Of a stretch of 64,000 bases of DNA, positions 25,938 to 36,193 are shown one piece after another. The notes under the pieces were generated by a model that saw nothing but the letters and a program-made list of their open reading frames with translations, did no database searches and had not been told where the DNA came from. The stretch's first letter is position 1. The number at the start of each line of letters is the position of its first letter. Source of the DNA: Parapedobacter soli (lineage in GTDB: Bacteria > Bacteroidota > Bacteroidia > Sphingobacteriales > Sphingobacteriaceae). The stretch spans positions 175,316-239,315 of the forward strand of contig NZ_JAMXAY010000002.1 of assembly GCF_025460835.1 (NCBI RefSeq), given 5' to 3'. Position numbers and translations under genes: made by a program.

Positions 25938-27542
25938 ATGATTAAGATGAAAAGCAAAACACTAACTATAGCCCTATTCGTTGGCATATTGTCTTTTGGA
26001 GGATGCTCTGATTTTTTGGAAACCGAGCCTATGGATTTTGTAAGTCCGGATAATTTCTCCACTGAAAATGATATTATTTTGGCCTTGAATGGCAGTTACC
26101 AAGCACTAATGGCTGATAAACGAAGTCCAATCAGTATCGATTTTATCACCGACAACGGAATTGTAACGTTGGCGAACACTGGAGAAATCGAATTCTGGGA
26201 CCAGACCCAGACACCTATTTCGGCTCCGGCACTCCGGAAGTGGGAACAGAATTATGCCGGCATATTGCGGGCTAACACCGTACTCAAGTATATTGTTAAT
26301 GTGCCTATTGAGGAGAGTAAACAGCAACGGTATACAGGCGAGGCGCTTTTTTTACGTGCTTATTTTTATGCGGACCTTGTCGATTTTTATGGCGATGTGC
26401 CTTTCCGGACCGAGCCCGAGGGTTTAGAGAAAAAAGATTCTCCCCGTGTGGATAAGTCGATTATTGTAGATGCTATTCTGGCAGACCTGACGCAGGCAGC
26501 GGCATATCTTCCCAATCCGGGGACCTACAGCGGTAGCGACGTTGGCAGAGCAACCAAAGGGGCTGCATTGGCGCTGAAAGCTAAGGTAGCGTTGTACAAT
26601 GGACTTTGGGAAGAGGCCATATCGGCTTGCCAACAAGTAGAAGAGCTGGGGTATTACTCACTATATCCCGATTTTTATGCCATGTTTAGTGGCGAAGCCG
26701 CTGAAAACAACCCGGAGGTCATTTTTGACATCCAATATATGCAAAACCAGGCGAGCAAAGGGATGTCTCATCAGTGGAAAACGTTTTTTAACAGTTGGAG
26801 CTCATACATGGCCCTACAGAACTTGGAGAAAGAATACTATATGGCCAATGGAAAACCCATTGACGATCCTTCTTCGGGATACGATGCTAGTCGCCCGTGG
26901 GAAGGGCGCGATCCGCGTTTGGGTTATACTTTTGTGTTGCCGTATTCGATGGATGGGCATACTGTTGCTGGCGCGGTAAAGTATTATTTCCCCATCCAAA
27001 AACGATCCGCTAATTTTTCGAGTTTACGAATCCGGAAATGGGTTGACTACTCCGACGGAAGTGTCAATAGCATTTCGGGTAACAATATTATACTGCTCCG
27101 GTATGCCGACGTACTGTTGATGCATGCGGAGGCATTGTTGGAGTCGGGTACTTGGGCGAATAATAAGGCGGAAATCTTGCGTTTGGTTAACCTGGTCAGG
27201 CAACGACCGGGCGTAGAAATGCCCACCATTGAAGAATCGGAAGGCGAGGATGTAGGCCGGTCCGAACTGCGGGATATCATCCGCCATGAACGGCGGGTGG
27301 AATTTGCTTTCGAAGGGACCCGCCTGAGTGATATACGCAGGTGGGAAATCGGAGCGGAAGCATTTACGGACGCGATAGGCTATCGTCCTGAACTTCTCAC
27401 TACTAACGAAAGCAACGCGGTCTATGAAACGTACGCTTTTCGGAATCGCAACTTCAACACAAATAAGGGGTATTTGTGGCCTATCCCTGAAGAAGAAATA
27501 CAGGCTAATTTGGCGTTAACAGGTAATAACCCGGGGTATTAG
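25938..27542 (+). CDS. SusD/RagB-family nutrient-binding lipoprotein
   Basis: A 534-residue lipoprotein that caps the SusC barrel and captures substrate at the cell surface. Signal peptide and lipobox: IALFVGILSFGGC, with the Cys near residue 23. TPR-like helices run through the N-terminal half (EALFLRAYFYADLVDFYGDVPFR is diagnostic), and the C-terminal part carries NNIILLRYADVLLMHAEAL and IRHERRVEFAFEGTRLSDIRRW. A start at 25938 or at the Met three codons on is equally possible. It is co-transcribed with susC. Confidence 0.95.
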   Translation: MIKMKSKTLTIALFVGILSFGGCSDFLETEPMDFVSPDNFSTENDIILALNGSYQALMADKRSPISIDFITDNGIVTLANTGEIEFWDQTQTPISAPALRKWEQNYAGILRANTVLKYIVNVPIEESKQQRYTGEALFLRAYFYADLVDFYGDVPFRTEPEGLEKKDSPRVDKSIIVDAILADLTQAAAYLPNPGTYSGSDVGRATKGAALALKAKVALYNGLWEEAISACQQVEELGYYSLYPDFYAMFSGEAAENNPEVIFDIQYMQNQASKGMSHQWKTFFNSWSSYMALQNLEKEYYMANGKPIDDPSSGYDASRPWEGRDPRLGYTFVLPYSMDGHTVAGAVKYYFPIQKRSANFSSLRIRKWVDYSDGSVNSISGNNIILLRYADVLLMHAEALLESGTWANNKAEILRLVNLVRQRPGVEMPTIEESEGEDVGRSELRDIIRHERRVEFAFEGTRLSDIRRWEIGAEAFTDAIGYRPELLTTNESNAVYETYAFRNRNFNTNKGYLWPIPEEEIQANLALTGNNPGY

Positions 27543-27565
27543 GGGTTCTATGCGAGCATCGGTAA

Positions 27566-30352
27566 ATGCTGAATACATTAAAATTGATGATTATGAGATT
27601 GAGAAAGTTAGGCGTTGTATGTGTTGTTTCTATGCTTCTTTGTCCCGGTTGCGCCAATAGCCAGGACATAATGAGTGGCTTTCTGCCCCATTTCACCGTT
27701 TTATACAGCCCGGATGACCCTAACCTAGCTATGCGGTCTGCGGGTATAACCGATGTCAACTATAACGTGGCCACATGGAAGACCTATCCCGGAAAGGTCT
27801 CGGACCTCCCGGTAAGCCAAAAGAATGTGGCAACGGCCGGCGATGGCTTTGACGACCGCATCTTGGAAGCCAAATCATCTGGGCGAACCGTGAGCCTGAG
27901 CCACGCTGCGGCTGAGGTGATCGAAGTGCGGGCTACCGACAGCGAGCGGCGTGGAGATACCTTGTTCTATCATTTTCCATCGACCGACGGCTTTGCCCTT
28001 AAAGCTTACCTCTTAGTGGAGGATAAGCCATATCCTAAATTGCACTTTGACTTTCAAGCGAAACAGGATGGCTGGTATACCGTCGGGTATACCGGTGCGC
28101 CGGCCAAGGGATTGGATGAGGTGGAAGAAATATGGCAACCACTGATCTGGCAGGAGAAGCGTTTTCCGGATAAGCCCTATTTGACGCTTGCTTATCGTTG
28201 CCCCATCCCGTCGGCGTTGGTTGAGGCGGATGATTGGACCGTGGGTGTTTTGGCCGCTCCCGAGGAGTTCCCCTTCGATCCACTGCCATTATTGCAAAAC
28301 AGCCGATTCGGTATAGCTGTGAGAGATAGTCGTGGAAATGCGCAGCCGCAATTGTGGGCACCGGTATTCGGAGGGGTAGGGTCCGAGATGAAAACGGGTG
28401 ATCAGTTTGGGTTTACGTGTTTGCTGCCAGCTATCAAGCAATCACTCACGTATGCCTATGAGGATATTGCCCGTGAGGCTTTCGGGTTTCAGGCGATGCG
28501 TAAAAATGAGATTAGCTCGTTGAATCAGGTCATCGACAGGATGACAGACTATGCGCTTTCGGAGTATGCTTGGTTCATCGACTCGCTCAAAGGATGTGCC
28601 TATTCGACGGATGTGCCTGGGGCTGTAAAGAATGTTTCCAGCCTGAGCCCCTTAAACGTTGCTACCGTGCTTGATAATCCCCGGATGTTTGAGGAACGGG
28701 CGTACCCAACGATGGAATATATGTTATCCAGAGAAAAGTTCTTGTTTGCCCTCGATAAAGAACAGAAGATCCAGAACCCCTCACGAAAATTGGCGGGACC
28801 GGTAGCGCCCATATCCGAGCTCACTGCGTTATACACCGTATTCGGAAAGCGTAACCCATTTTTACTCTCGCTTGCCGAACAAGAGTTTGGTAGAAGCCGC
28901 ATTCGCAATCTGGATGTGGCCGAAAAGAGCGATAATTGGATAAATGCGATGTACTTATATCGGGCCACAGGAGATGAACGATACCTACAGGCCGCCATTA
29001 GCGGTGCCGATCAGTACATAAAAGACCGGATAGATGAGAAACAACGGAAGTTCGATGACCCGTTTGCAGGTGGCTTTTTCTTTTGGCCTGCTTTTACGAA
29101 TCGCTGGATCGAATTGCTGGAGTTATACGAAATAACCCAGAATCAGGCATACCTCGAGGCGGCGCATGATGGCGCCCGTCATTATGCGCAATTCTGTTGG
29201 ATGTCACCGGCGGTACCCGATCATGGGGTTACCGTTAACGTAGGTGGCAAAGCACCCATGTATTGGTATCTGAAATCGAAAGGGCATAAACAGATGTACT
29301 TCCCCGAAGAAACCGTACCGGCCTGGCGGGTCTCGGAGATCGGTCTCACACCCGAATCGTCAGGGACTTCAACTGGCCACCGCGCGATATTCATGGCGAA
29401 CTATGCACCCTGGATGCTGCGACTGGGATATTACGCAAAGGATAATTTTCTACAAGAGATAGCGAAGGATGCGATTGTAGGCCGTTATCGGAATTTCCCG
29501 GGTTATCATATGAATACAGCACGGACAACGGCCTATGAAAAAGCGGATTATCCGCTGCGGCCACACGAAGAGCTCAGCGTTAACTCTTTCCATTACAACC
29601 ATATCATGCCCATGATTTCCATGTTGTTGGACTATTTGATTACGGATGCCTACGTGAAATCCGAAGGCCGGATAGATTTCCCCTCGGAGTATATCGAAGG
29701 GTATGCCTATTTACAGAATAAGATGTATGGCCACCACCCCGGGAAGTTTGAAAACGAAACCTGCGTTCAACTTTGGATGCCTTCGGAGTTGCTCGAAATC
29801 GATGAGGTTGAACTCAACTACCTCTCTGCTAGAAAAGGCAATAAGTTATACCTGGCATTCATGAACCAATCTGATCAGCCTGTTTCTGCACGCGTGCTTG
29901 TCAATGATGCGCTCGTCCGCTGCGACGAGCCTGGCCAATGCAGTTTTACCGTTGAGGTAGGACCATCGGGCATTGAAACGGTGGTCTTGGAAAATGTGGA
30001 AATAAATCCAGCGATCCAAGATAAGATCATTGCGAAAACTGATGGTGAGGTGGGAAATGACTACCTCGAGATACGACCCGGGAATGCCAAAGCGATGTTG
30101 ATGCGTTTAAGTGACGTGGTAAATACGGTATACTTGTACCTGTCTGACGATGAAAGCAGTGTCCGGTCTGCGCGCGTGACCTATACAGACGTCGCCGGTA
30201 AGGAGCAGACGATTGTCGATCATAGTTACCCCTATGAGTTTACGATTCCGCTTGATATGCAACAGAAGGGCTTGCTTTTCTGTCTTGAGGTAACGGATAC
30301 GGATGGACGTGTAACGCGTGCTGAGAACTTAAGGTTGGGACGTTCGAAGTAA
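27566..30352 (+). CDS. Large secreted protein of unknown family, probable glycan-active enzyme
   Basis: A 928-residue exported protein; the signal segment LGVVCVVSMLLCPGC has a possible lipobox Cys29. Visible parts: a beta-rich N-terminal half (about 35-300); a helical region with repeated Ala/aromatic helices (about 330-720, e.g. YLQAAISGADQYIKDRI, YLEAAHDGARHYAQFCW, FHYNHIMPMISMLLDYL); and beta-sandwich C-terminal segments (about 750-925). The helix spacing recalls alpha/alpha-toroid glycoside hydrolases or polysaccharide lyases, but I can name no family. Clusters such as TEDSGTSTGHRA-like loops near 605 and ENETCVQLW near 728 are candidate active-site regions. It sits 23 bp after susD, where the first degradative enzyme of a PUL usually lies. 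Confidence 0.6.
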   Translation: MLNTLKLMIMRLRKLGVVCVVSMLLCPGCANSQDIMSGFLPHFTVLYSPDDPNLAMRSAGITDVNYNVATWKTYPGKVSDLPVSQKNVATAGDGFDDRILEAKSSGRTVSLSHAAAEVIEVRATDSERRGDTLFYHFPSTDGFALKAYLLVEDKPYPKLHFDFQAKQDGWYTVGYTGAPAKGLDEVEEIWQPLIWQEKRFPDKPYLTLAYRCPIPSALVEADDWTVGVLAAPEEFPFDPLPLLQNSRFGIAVRDSRGNAQPQLWAPVFGGVGSEMKTGDQFGFTCLLPAIKQSLTYAYEDIAREAFGFQAMRKNEISSLNQVIDRMTDYALSEYAWFIDSLKGCAYSTDVPGAVKNVSSLSPLNVATVLDNPRMFEERAYPTMEYMLSREKFLFALDKEQKIQNPSRKLAGPVAPISELTALYTVFGKRNPFLLSLAEQEFGRSRIRNLDVAEKSDNWINAMYLYRATGDERYLQAAISGADQYIKDRIDEKQRKFDDPFAGGFFFWPAFTNRWIELLELYEITQNQAYLEAAHDGARHYAQFCWMSPAVPDHGVTVNVGGKAPMYWYLKSKGHKQMYFPEETVPAWRVSEIGLTPESSGTSTGHRAIFMANYAPWMLRLGYYAKDNFLQEIAKDAIVGRYRNFPGYHMNTARTTAYEKADYPLRPHEELSVNSFHYNHIMPMISMLLDYLITDAYVKSEGRIDFPSEYIEGYAYLQNKMYGHHPGKFENETCVQLWMPSELLEIDEVELNYLSARKGNKLYLAFMNQSDQPVSARVLVNDALVRCDEPGQCSFTVEVGPSGIETVVLENVEINPAIQDKIIAKTDGEVGNDYLEIRPGNAKAMLMRLSDVVNTVYLYLSDDESSVRSARVTYTDVAGKEQTIVDHSYPYEFTIPLDMQQKGLLFCLEVTDTDGRVTRAENLRLGRSK

Positions 30353-30404
30353 GCACAGGCACCCGTTAATTAACTAAAACTAAGTGAAGAGAGAAGGGAA
30401 AGGA

Positions 30405-31868
30405 ATGAAGGTTAACGCGTTGAAAGTGCCTGTGCAGTTCGTTATCGGATACTTAGTCTTGACGAACTACTGTTTTGCGCAGATCGAAAAGCCTATGACG
30501 GGCGATAGTAATGATTTCGTTAAAATTGCTGCTTCTCAGGGGAGCAGTTCACCCTTATTATTCACGGTTCCCGAAACGGGGGTTCCTTTGGTCGGCATGG
30601 GTTCTTTCTACCGTGAAGATGAATGCACTACGCGGGATGGAATACCTAATTTCCTAGATAAAGCTGGCAAAGGCGGGCAGGTAACCGTGGCATTTATTGG
30701 CGGAAGTATTACCCAGGGTAAACTTGGCTATCGTATGCAAGTGGCTCGGTATATGCAGCATTTATTTCCTGAAACCGAGTTTCTTTGGGTGAATGCCGGT
30801 GTGTCGGGTACCGGCACGGATCTCGGGGCATTCCGTATCAAAGAACATGTACTTCGCCATCAGCCCGATCTCGTTTTTATTGAGTTTGCTGTCAATGGAG
30901 CATACCAAGCTGGTATGGAAGGTATGATTATGCAGATTATCGAAAATAACCCTTATACAGATATCTGCCTCATCTATACCATAAAAAATGGTCAGACTGC
31001 TAGTTACCAGCAGTTCAAAATTCCCGACAATATCTTGGGATTGGAGCGTATTGCACAACATTACGCGGTTCCCTCTATTCATTTGGGAATGGAGGCTGCA
31101 GAATTAGAGGCCCAAGGTAAATTAATTTGGAAAGGAGACCCGCGACAGAAAGCCGACGGGTTGTTGTTTTCTAAAGATGGCATTCATCCACTTGAGGCTG
31201 GTGGTAACCTCTATGCTGCAGCCATCGCGCGGGGTCTTCGAAAACTGAGCGCGAACACTTCACCTTGCCCACATCATCTTGTTGATCCGCTATTCGGTGA
31301 TGAATGGGACTATGCGAATATGTATGCTCCGTGGCAGATTGCCTCATTCGATAGAAACTGGAATGTAAGGCCCATTCAGCAATCGCACCTCACAAAATTT
31401 GAAGGGTGGTTTGACTCCCTGATGACCGCCGATAAGCCCGGTGCAACGTGCACATTCTATTTTGAGGGTGACATGTTCGGCGTTTTCGACATCGGCGGAC
31501 CGGAAGTTGGCCAGCTTACGATTTGGGTTGATAATCAATTGGTCGCTTTAGAGACAGTAGATGATCGTAATTATCGCCTTTACCGGGTTGCCGATAATAG
31601 TGGGGACACGACATTGAATCGATTTAATGGCTTTTGTAACAACCGCTATCGCGGGCAGTACGATGTCATTCAATTGCCATTTGGCCGGCATGAGGTGACC
31701 CTGAAAGTCTCTTTCGAGAAAGCGGATAAGCACGCGATTCTGGGGCCAAAGAGGTTAGATGATATTATGGCAAACCCGGCGAAATACGATCGGTCGGCAA
31801 TTTATCTAGGTAAAATCTTGCTACGCGGAATACCAGTTACCATAACCGAGGATGCACAACCGGAGTAA
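30405..31868 (+). CDS. Secreted SGNH/GDSL hydrolase (probable carbohydrate esterase)
   Basis: A 487-residue exported esterase from the ATG at 30405; this fits a signal peptide ending NYCFAQ and a purine-rich site just before it, whereas the GTG at 30384 adds a charged tail. Catalytic blocks: I, FIGGSITQG with Ser101; II, NAGVSGTGTD with the oxyanion Gly; III, EFAVNGA with Asn164; V, KDGIHP with the Asp258/His261 pair. The C-terminal part (about 330-487) is beta-rich and may bind carbohydrate. In this operon it probably removes acetyl or other acyl groups from the glycan. Confidence 0.88.
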   Translation: MKVNALKVPVQFVIGYLVLTNYCFAQIEKPMTGDSNDFVKIAASQGSSSPLLFTVPETGVPLVGMGSFYREDECTTRDGIPNFLDKAGKGGQVTVAFIGGSITQGKLGYRMQVARYMQHLFPETEFLWVNAGVSGTGTDLGAFRIKEHVLRHQPDLVFIEFAVNGAYQAGMEGMIMQIIENNPYTDICLIYTIKNGQTASYQQFKIPDNILGLERIAQHYAVPSIHLGMEAAELEAQGKLIWKGDPRQKADGLLFSKDGIHPLEAGGNLYAAAIARGLRKLSANTSPCPHHLVDPLFGDEWDYANMYAPWQIASFDRNWNVRPIQQSHLTKFEGWFDSLMTADKPGATCTFYFEGDMFGVFDIGGPEVGQLTIWVDNQLVALETVDDRNYRLYRVADNSGDTTLNRFNGFCNNRYRGQYDVIQLPFGRHEVTLKVSFEKADKHAILGPKRLDDIMANPAKYDRSAIYLGKILLRGIPVTITEDAQPE

Positions 31869-31931
31869 ATAAACAAGTGGAACAAATAAACCGGACTGTT
31901 TTTATATAGCTATTTTTAACATATAATATTT

Positions 31932-34229
31932 ATGAAGTTACTAGAGGGGTTTAGGAAGGAAGGAAGAAATAGTCGTCTAGAGATGATAACCGCCGATCTC
32001 GTCATCACCGGCGGCGGCCTATCGGGTGTATGCTCGGCCATCACCGCCGCACGCCAAGGTTTAAAGGTAGTACTGGTTCAGGACCGTCCCGTACTCGGCG
32101 GCAACGCCTCCAGTGAGGTGCGCCTATGGGTATTGGGCGCCACCTCGCACATGGGCAACAACAACCGATGGGCCCGGGAGGGAGGAGTAATCGATGAACT
32201 ATTGGTGGAGAACATATACCGCAATCCCGAAGGCAATGCCATCATATTCGATTTGGTGTTGCTCGACAAAGTGATCCAGGAGCCGAATATTACGCTGTTG
32301 CTTAACACGGCCGTGTACGAAGTGGAAAAAGATGGTCCGGAACGCATACGCGCATTGCGGGCTTTCTGTAGCCAGAACTCCACGGAATACCGCCTGGAAG
32401 CACCCCTTTTTTGCGATGCATCGGGCGATGGGATCGTAGGCTTCCTCGCCGGTGCAGCGTTCCGAATGGGGGCCGAAACGCGAGAGGAATTTGATGAGCT
32501 GATGGCTCCTGATGCGGACTACGGCGAGCTGCTTGGCCATTCACTGTATTTTTACAGTAAGGACACGGGCAAACCGGTACAGTTCATCCCACCATCGTTT
32601 GCCTTGGACGTGTCCAAGGAAATCCCCCGGTTCCGCAATTTCAAAGCCAACGAGCACGGCTGTCAGTTGTGGTGGGTGGAGCACGGTGGCCGCTTGGATA
32701 CGGTGCACGACACCGAACGAATCAAGTGGGAGCTTTGGCAGGTGGTATACGGCATTTGGGATTACATCAAGAACTCCGGGGAATTTCCCAAAGCGGAAAC
32801 GATGACGCTGGAATGGGTGGGGATGATACCGGGCAAGCGGGAGAGCCGACGGTTCGAAGGGGATTACATGATGTCTCAACGCGACTTGATCGAACAGCGT
32901 GAACATCCCGATGCAGTAGCCTATGGTGGCTGGTCCATAGACCTACACCCTGCCGACGGCGTATTCAGTGAGCGGCAACCCTGCAACCAATGGCATAGCA
33001 AGGGCATCTTCCAGATACCCTATCGGACATTGTATAGCAAAAACATAAAAAACCTGTTCCTCGCCGGGCGGATTATCAGTGTGAGCCACGTGGCTTTCGG
33101 CGCTACGCGGGTAATGGCAACCAGCGCCTACACCGGGCAGGCAGTGGCGGTAGCGGCATCGATTTGTAAACAATACGGTATTGCACCGGCCGAAATCTAT
33201 AGCGAGGGACATATTGTCCTATTGCAACAGGAATTGATGAAAGCGGGCCAATACATTCCGGGGCTTGTGCTCCGAGATGACGCGGATAAAGTACAGCAGG
33301 CGACAGTTTCCGCGTCCAGCGAGTTGGCGTTTTCGGGCTTCGACAACGCGGACACCACATGGCGTCCACTCGATATTTCGGCTGCCCAGCTGATTCCGCT
33401 ACCCGCAGGAAAAGTGCCAACCTTCACACTGACCCTCCAAGCTGAACGGGATACCGGACTGCAGGTAGAACTTCGCGTCAGCAGCCGGAAGGGCGGGTTT
33501 ACGCCGGACACCATACTTGCCACAAAGGCCGTCGCGCTGATAACGGGCAATACGGAAATCCAGCTGGATTTCAATGTTGAACTTGGTGAAGCACAGTATG
33601 TGTTCTTGACATTCCTGAAAAATGAACACGTGCGCCTCCCCTATACCGAACAGCGGATCACCGGACTGCTCTCGGTATTCAATGGCGTGAATAAAAAAGT
33701 GTCTAACAACGGGCGGCAACGCCCCCCCGCTGATTCGGGCGTGGATGACTTTGAATTCTGGTGCCCACAGCGGCGGCCACAGGGGCAGAATATCGCCATT
33801 TCGATTTCCGAACCGGTAAACCTGTTTGGACCTGAAAATGTACGGAACGGGGTAGACAGGCCAACAACCGCACCTAATGCATGGGTAGCTGACCCGGGCG
33901 ATGAAACACCGCAATTGACCCTTTCGTGGGAACAACCGCAGTCGATCAGTCGTATCGACTTGGCGTTCGACACGGATTTTGACCATGCGATGGAATCGGT
34001 GTTGATGACCCACCCCGAGCGGGTGATGCCTTTCTGCGTTCGCAACTATCGGATAGTGGATGCGAACGGCCGGGTTGTTTACCAGCAAACCGACAATCAC
34101 CAAACCCGGAATGTCGTTACCTTTGACGAACCCATGATGACAGACAAGTTGACGATTTATGTGGAGCATCCTTCCAAAGAAATCCCGGCGGCATTGTTCG
34201 CCGTACGATGTTATGGAGGTGACCAATGA
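31932..34229 (+). CDS. FAD-dependent oxidoreductase with a C-terminal beta-sandwich
   Basis: A 765-residue flavoprotein. The N-terminal dinucleotide motif VITGGGLSGVCSAITAARQG lies at 24-43, and a VLGGNASSEVRLW block near 54-66 is typical of the FAD_oxidored (PF12831-like) family found in sugar loci. A second FAD block, FLAGRIISVSHVAFGATRVM, lies near 377. Residues 500-765 form one or two discoidin-like beta-sandwiches (ending TDKLTIYVEHPSKEIPAALF). No signal peptide is evident. The stop overlaps the symporter start by 4 bp. It may oxidise a sugar or derivative; the substrate is unknown. Confidence 0.85.
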   Translation: MKLLEGFRKEGRNSRLEMITADLVITGGGLSGVCSAITAARQGLKVVLVQDRPVLGGNASSEVRLWVLGATSHMGNNNRWAREGGVIDELLVENIYRNPEGNAIIFDLVLLDKVIQEPNITLLLNTAVYEVEKDGPERIRALRAFCSQNSTEYRLEAPLFCDASGDGIVGFLAGAAFRMGAETREEFDELMAPDADYGELLGHSLYFYSKDTGKPVQFIPPSFALDVSKEIPRFRNFKANEHGCQLWWVEHGGRLDTVHDTERIKWELWQVVYGIWDYIKNSGEFPKAETMTLEWVGMIPGKRESRRFEGDYMMSQRDLIEQREHPDAVAYGGWSIDLHPADGVFSERQPCNQWHSKGIFQIPYRTLYSKNIKNLFLAGRIISVSHVAFGATRVMATSAYTGQAVAVAASICKQYGIAPAEIYSEGHIVLLQQELMKAGQYIPGLVLRDDADKVQQATVSASSELAFSGFDNADTTWRPLDISAAQLIPLPAGKVPTFTLTLQAERDTGLQVELRVSSRKGGFTPDTILATKAVALITGNTEIQLDFNVELGEAQYVFLTFLKNEHVRLPYTEQRITGLLSVFNGVNKKVSNNGRQRPPADSGVDDFEFWCPQRRPQGQNIAISISEPVNLFGPENVRNGVDRPTTAPNAWVADPGDETPQLTLSWEQPQSISRIDLAFDTDFDHAMESVLMTHPERVMPFCVRNYRIVDANGRVVYQQTDNHQTRNVVTFDEPMMTDKLTIYVEHPSKEIPAALFAVRCYGGDQ

Positions 34230-35884
34230 CCACGCTTGACTACTGGGTAATCGCCATTTTTTCCGTCGGCATACTGGTGGCGGGGCTCTCGATGAGCGAT
34301 CGCAAGGCGGATATGAAATCGTACTTCGGAGCTAGCGGCGCCCTCCCTTGGTGGATGAGCGGCCTATCCCTTTACATGGGCTTTTTTTCGGCCGGAACCT
34401 TCGTGGTATGGGGGGCGATTGCCTATGAGCAGGGCTGGGCGGCGGTCACCATCCAATGGACGATGGCCATTGCCGGGTTCCTCATTGGGCGGTTCATTGC
34501 GCCACGCTGGCGGCAAACCGGCGTATTGACGGGCGCCGAGTTTATGCAGCAACGTTTCGGTAGTACCGTACATAAGTTCTACACCTACGTGTTCTTGTTG
34601 ATGAGCTTTGCCTATAACGGGGCATTTCTGTACCCGGTGGCGAAGTTGGTGAACGTCTCTACCGGCATGCCCTCGCATTGGGCGATCATCCTTTTTGGCC
34701 TGATGGCGGTGCTGTACACCACATCGGGTGGTCTGTGGGCGGTCATCGTGACCAACGTACTGCAGTTTGTGGTACTTACTGCAGCCGTGCTGATTGTGGT
34801 ACCTTTGGCTTTTGACAACGTGGGTGGTATCGGCTCATTTGTGCAGTCGGCTCCCGAAGGCTTTTTCAACCTTACGGGAGGTGAGTATTCCATTTGGTTC
34901 ATGGCGGCTTTTGGTTTTTACAACATGGTGTTCATCGGGGGGAACTGGGCCTATGTGCAACGCTATACGAGCGTACCCACCAAGCGGGAAGCTAAAAAAG
35001 TCGGCTACCTATTCGGTTGGCTCTATCTCATCAGCCCCGTGGTGTGGATGCTGCCACCCATGCTTTATCGACTGGTCAATTCCGATTTGGGTGGACTTGA
35101 AAACGAGGGTGCCTACCTGCTGATGTGCAAGGAAGTATTACCGGCGGGGATGATGGGCCTGATGATTACAGGGATGATCTTCGCGACCACCGATTCCGTG
35201 AATGCTTCGCTGAACGTCTCATCTGCCGTGTTTACCAACGATGTGTATAAGCGGTTGCAGCCCGCGGCATCCAACAAGTCGTTGATGTGGGTGGCGCGGC
35301 TCTCCACTTTAGGGTTCGGGGTGGTCACGGTGCTGGTAGCCTTGATGGTGCCTGCCATGGGGGGCATAGTGGAAGTGGTATTGAGTATTGGTGCGCTCAC
35401 GGGCGTACCGCTATATGGACCGGCGGTGTGGGCGCTGTTTTCCAAACGGCAAACGGCGTTTTCGGTGCTGTTTGTTACCATTGCGAGCTTGGCGGTCAAC
35501 GTATTCTTTAAATTTATATCCCCGGGGGTACTCGGAATTTCACTAGATCGTATGCAGGAAACGGTATTGGGCGTGTCCTTACCGATTATGTTACTGGCTA
35601 TTTTTGAGGTCGTTTACCGCAACAGGTCGTATCGTGTGCCTGTAGTTGCTTCGGCAAACGAAGGTGTTGCGGATGGTGAAGAGGCCTTGCATGGTAAGCT
35701 TCAGGGAGCGTTGGCTGTAAAGACCATCGCGCTGGCTTTACTTGGCGTAGGTTCGTTGATTTTTATACTGGGCCTGATTGCCTCGCACGGCCAAGTGGCA
35801 GTGCTGATCATCGCTTCGGTAATCGTAATGCTCGGGGTCGCCTTGTTACTGTCGTTCCGAAGGGTCAAGCACATAAAAGAGTAG
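34226..35884 (+). CDS. Sodium:solute symporter (SSS family)
   Basis: A 552-residue inner-membrane symporter with about 13 helices and the SSS signature region (TTSGGLWAVIVTNVLQF near 168-184, and GNWAYVQRYTSVPTKREAKK). Members take up sugars, sialic acids, amino acids or sugar acids with Na+. Its start overlaps the FAD oxidoreductase stop by 4 bp (ATGA), so import and oxidation are tightly coupled. It is the last gene of the PUL-type operon, and a non-coding scar follows. Confidence 0.93.
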   Translation: MTTLDYWVIAIFSVGILVAGLSMSDRKADMKSYFGASGALPWWMSGLSLYMGFFSAGTFVVWGAIAYEQGWAAVTIQWTMAIAGFLIGRFIAPRWRQTGVLTGAEFMQQRFGSTVHKFYTYVFLLMSFAYNGAFLYPVAKLVNVSTGMPSHWAIILFGLMAVLYTTSGGLWAVIVTNVLQFVVLTAAVLIVVPLAFDNVGGIGSFVQSAPEGFFNLTGGEYSIWFMAAFGFYNMVFIGGNWAYVQRYTSVPTKREAKKVGYLFGWLYLISPVVWMLPPMLYRLVNSDLGGLENEGAYLLMCKEVLPAGMMGLMITGMIFATTDSVNASLNVSSAVFTNDVYKRLQPAASNKSLMWVARLSTLGFGVVTVLVALMVPAMGGIVEVVLSIGALTGVPLYGPAVWALFSKRQTAFSVLFVTIASLAVNVFFKFISPGVLGISLDRMQETVLGVSLPIMLLAIFEVVYRNRSYRVPVVASANEGVADGEEALHGKLQGALAVKTIALALLGVGSLIFILGLIASHGQVAVLIIASVIVMLGVALLLSFRRVKHIKE

Positions 35885-35927
35885 CTGGGCACCGAACGTG
35901 TTCGTAAAACCTAATGCGCAGCTATAG

Positions 35928-36116
35928 CTATTGGACTTGAACTTTCCCTGTACACCTTGTCAATATTATGGTTTTGAATCCATCAAATGATTTGGCATAA
36001 TTACGGCTAACCATAAATTGGTCACATATTTGAGAAAACAATGTCTCAATCCGTTTTTTTGATTTTCTGAACAGGCTAAATTGAGGCTTGTATCCTTCGT
36101 GATTGAGTTGATTTGA
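35928..36116 (-). pseudogene. C-terminal remnant of a DDE transposase
   Basis: On the minus strand a 62-codon open stretch reads SNQLNHEGYKPQF, KKRIETLFSQICDQFMVS and RNYAKSFDGFKT, ending at a stop. This resembles the C-terminal end of an insertion-sequence transposase (catalytic Glu in the RIETLFSQ helix). The first 200 or more residues and the terminal repeats are missing, and the last dozen residues look altered. The element family is uncertain (IS982- or IS4-like). It is an old scar between the symporter and the FUSC-like gene. Confidence 0.5.
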
Positions 36117-36193
36117 TGACGGAACGTAAAAAGAAGCACCTCGGGTTCAAAAAACTAAACACTGAACGGAAAAATGAGGCAAATAAGTGATTA

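Noticed and set aside
33399..34226. Open frame opposite the FAD oxidoreductase C-terminal part
   Set aside because: An antisense shadow with no start context and no recognisable fold.
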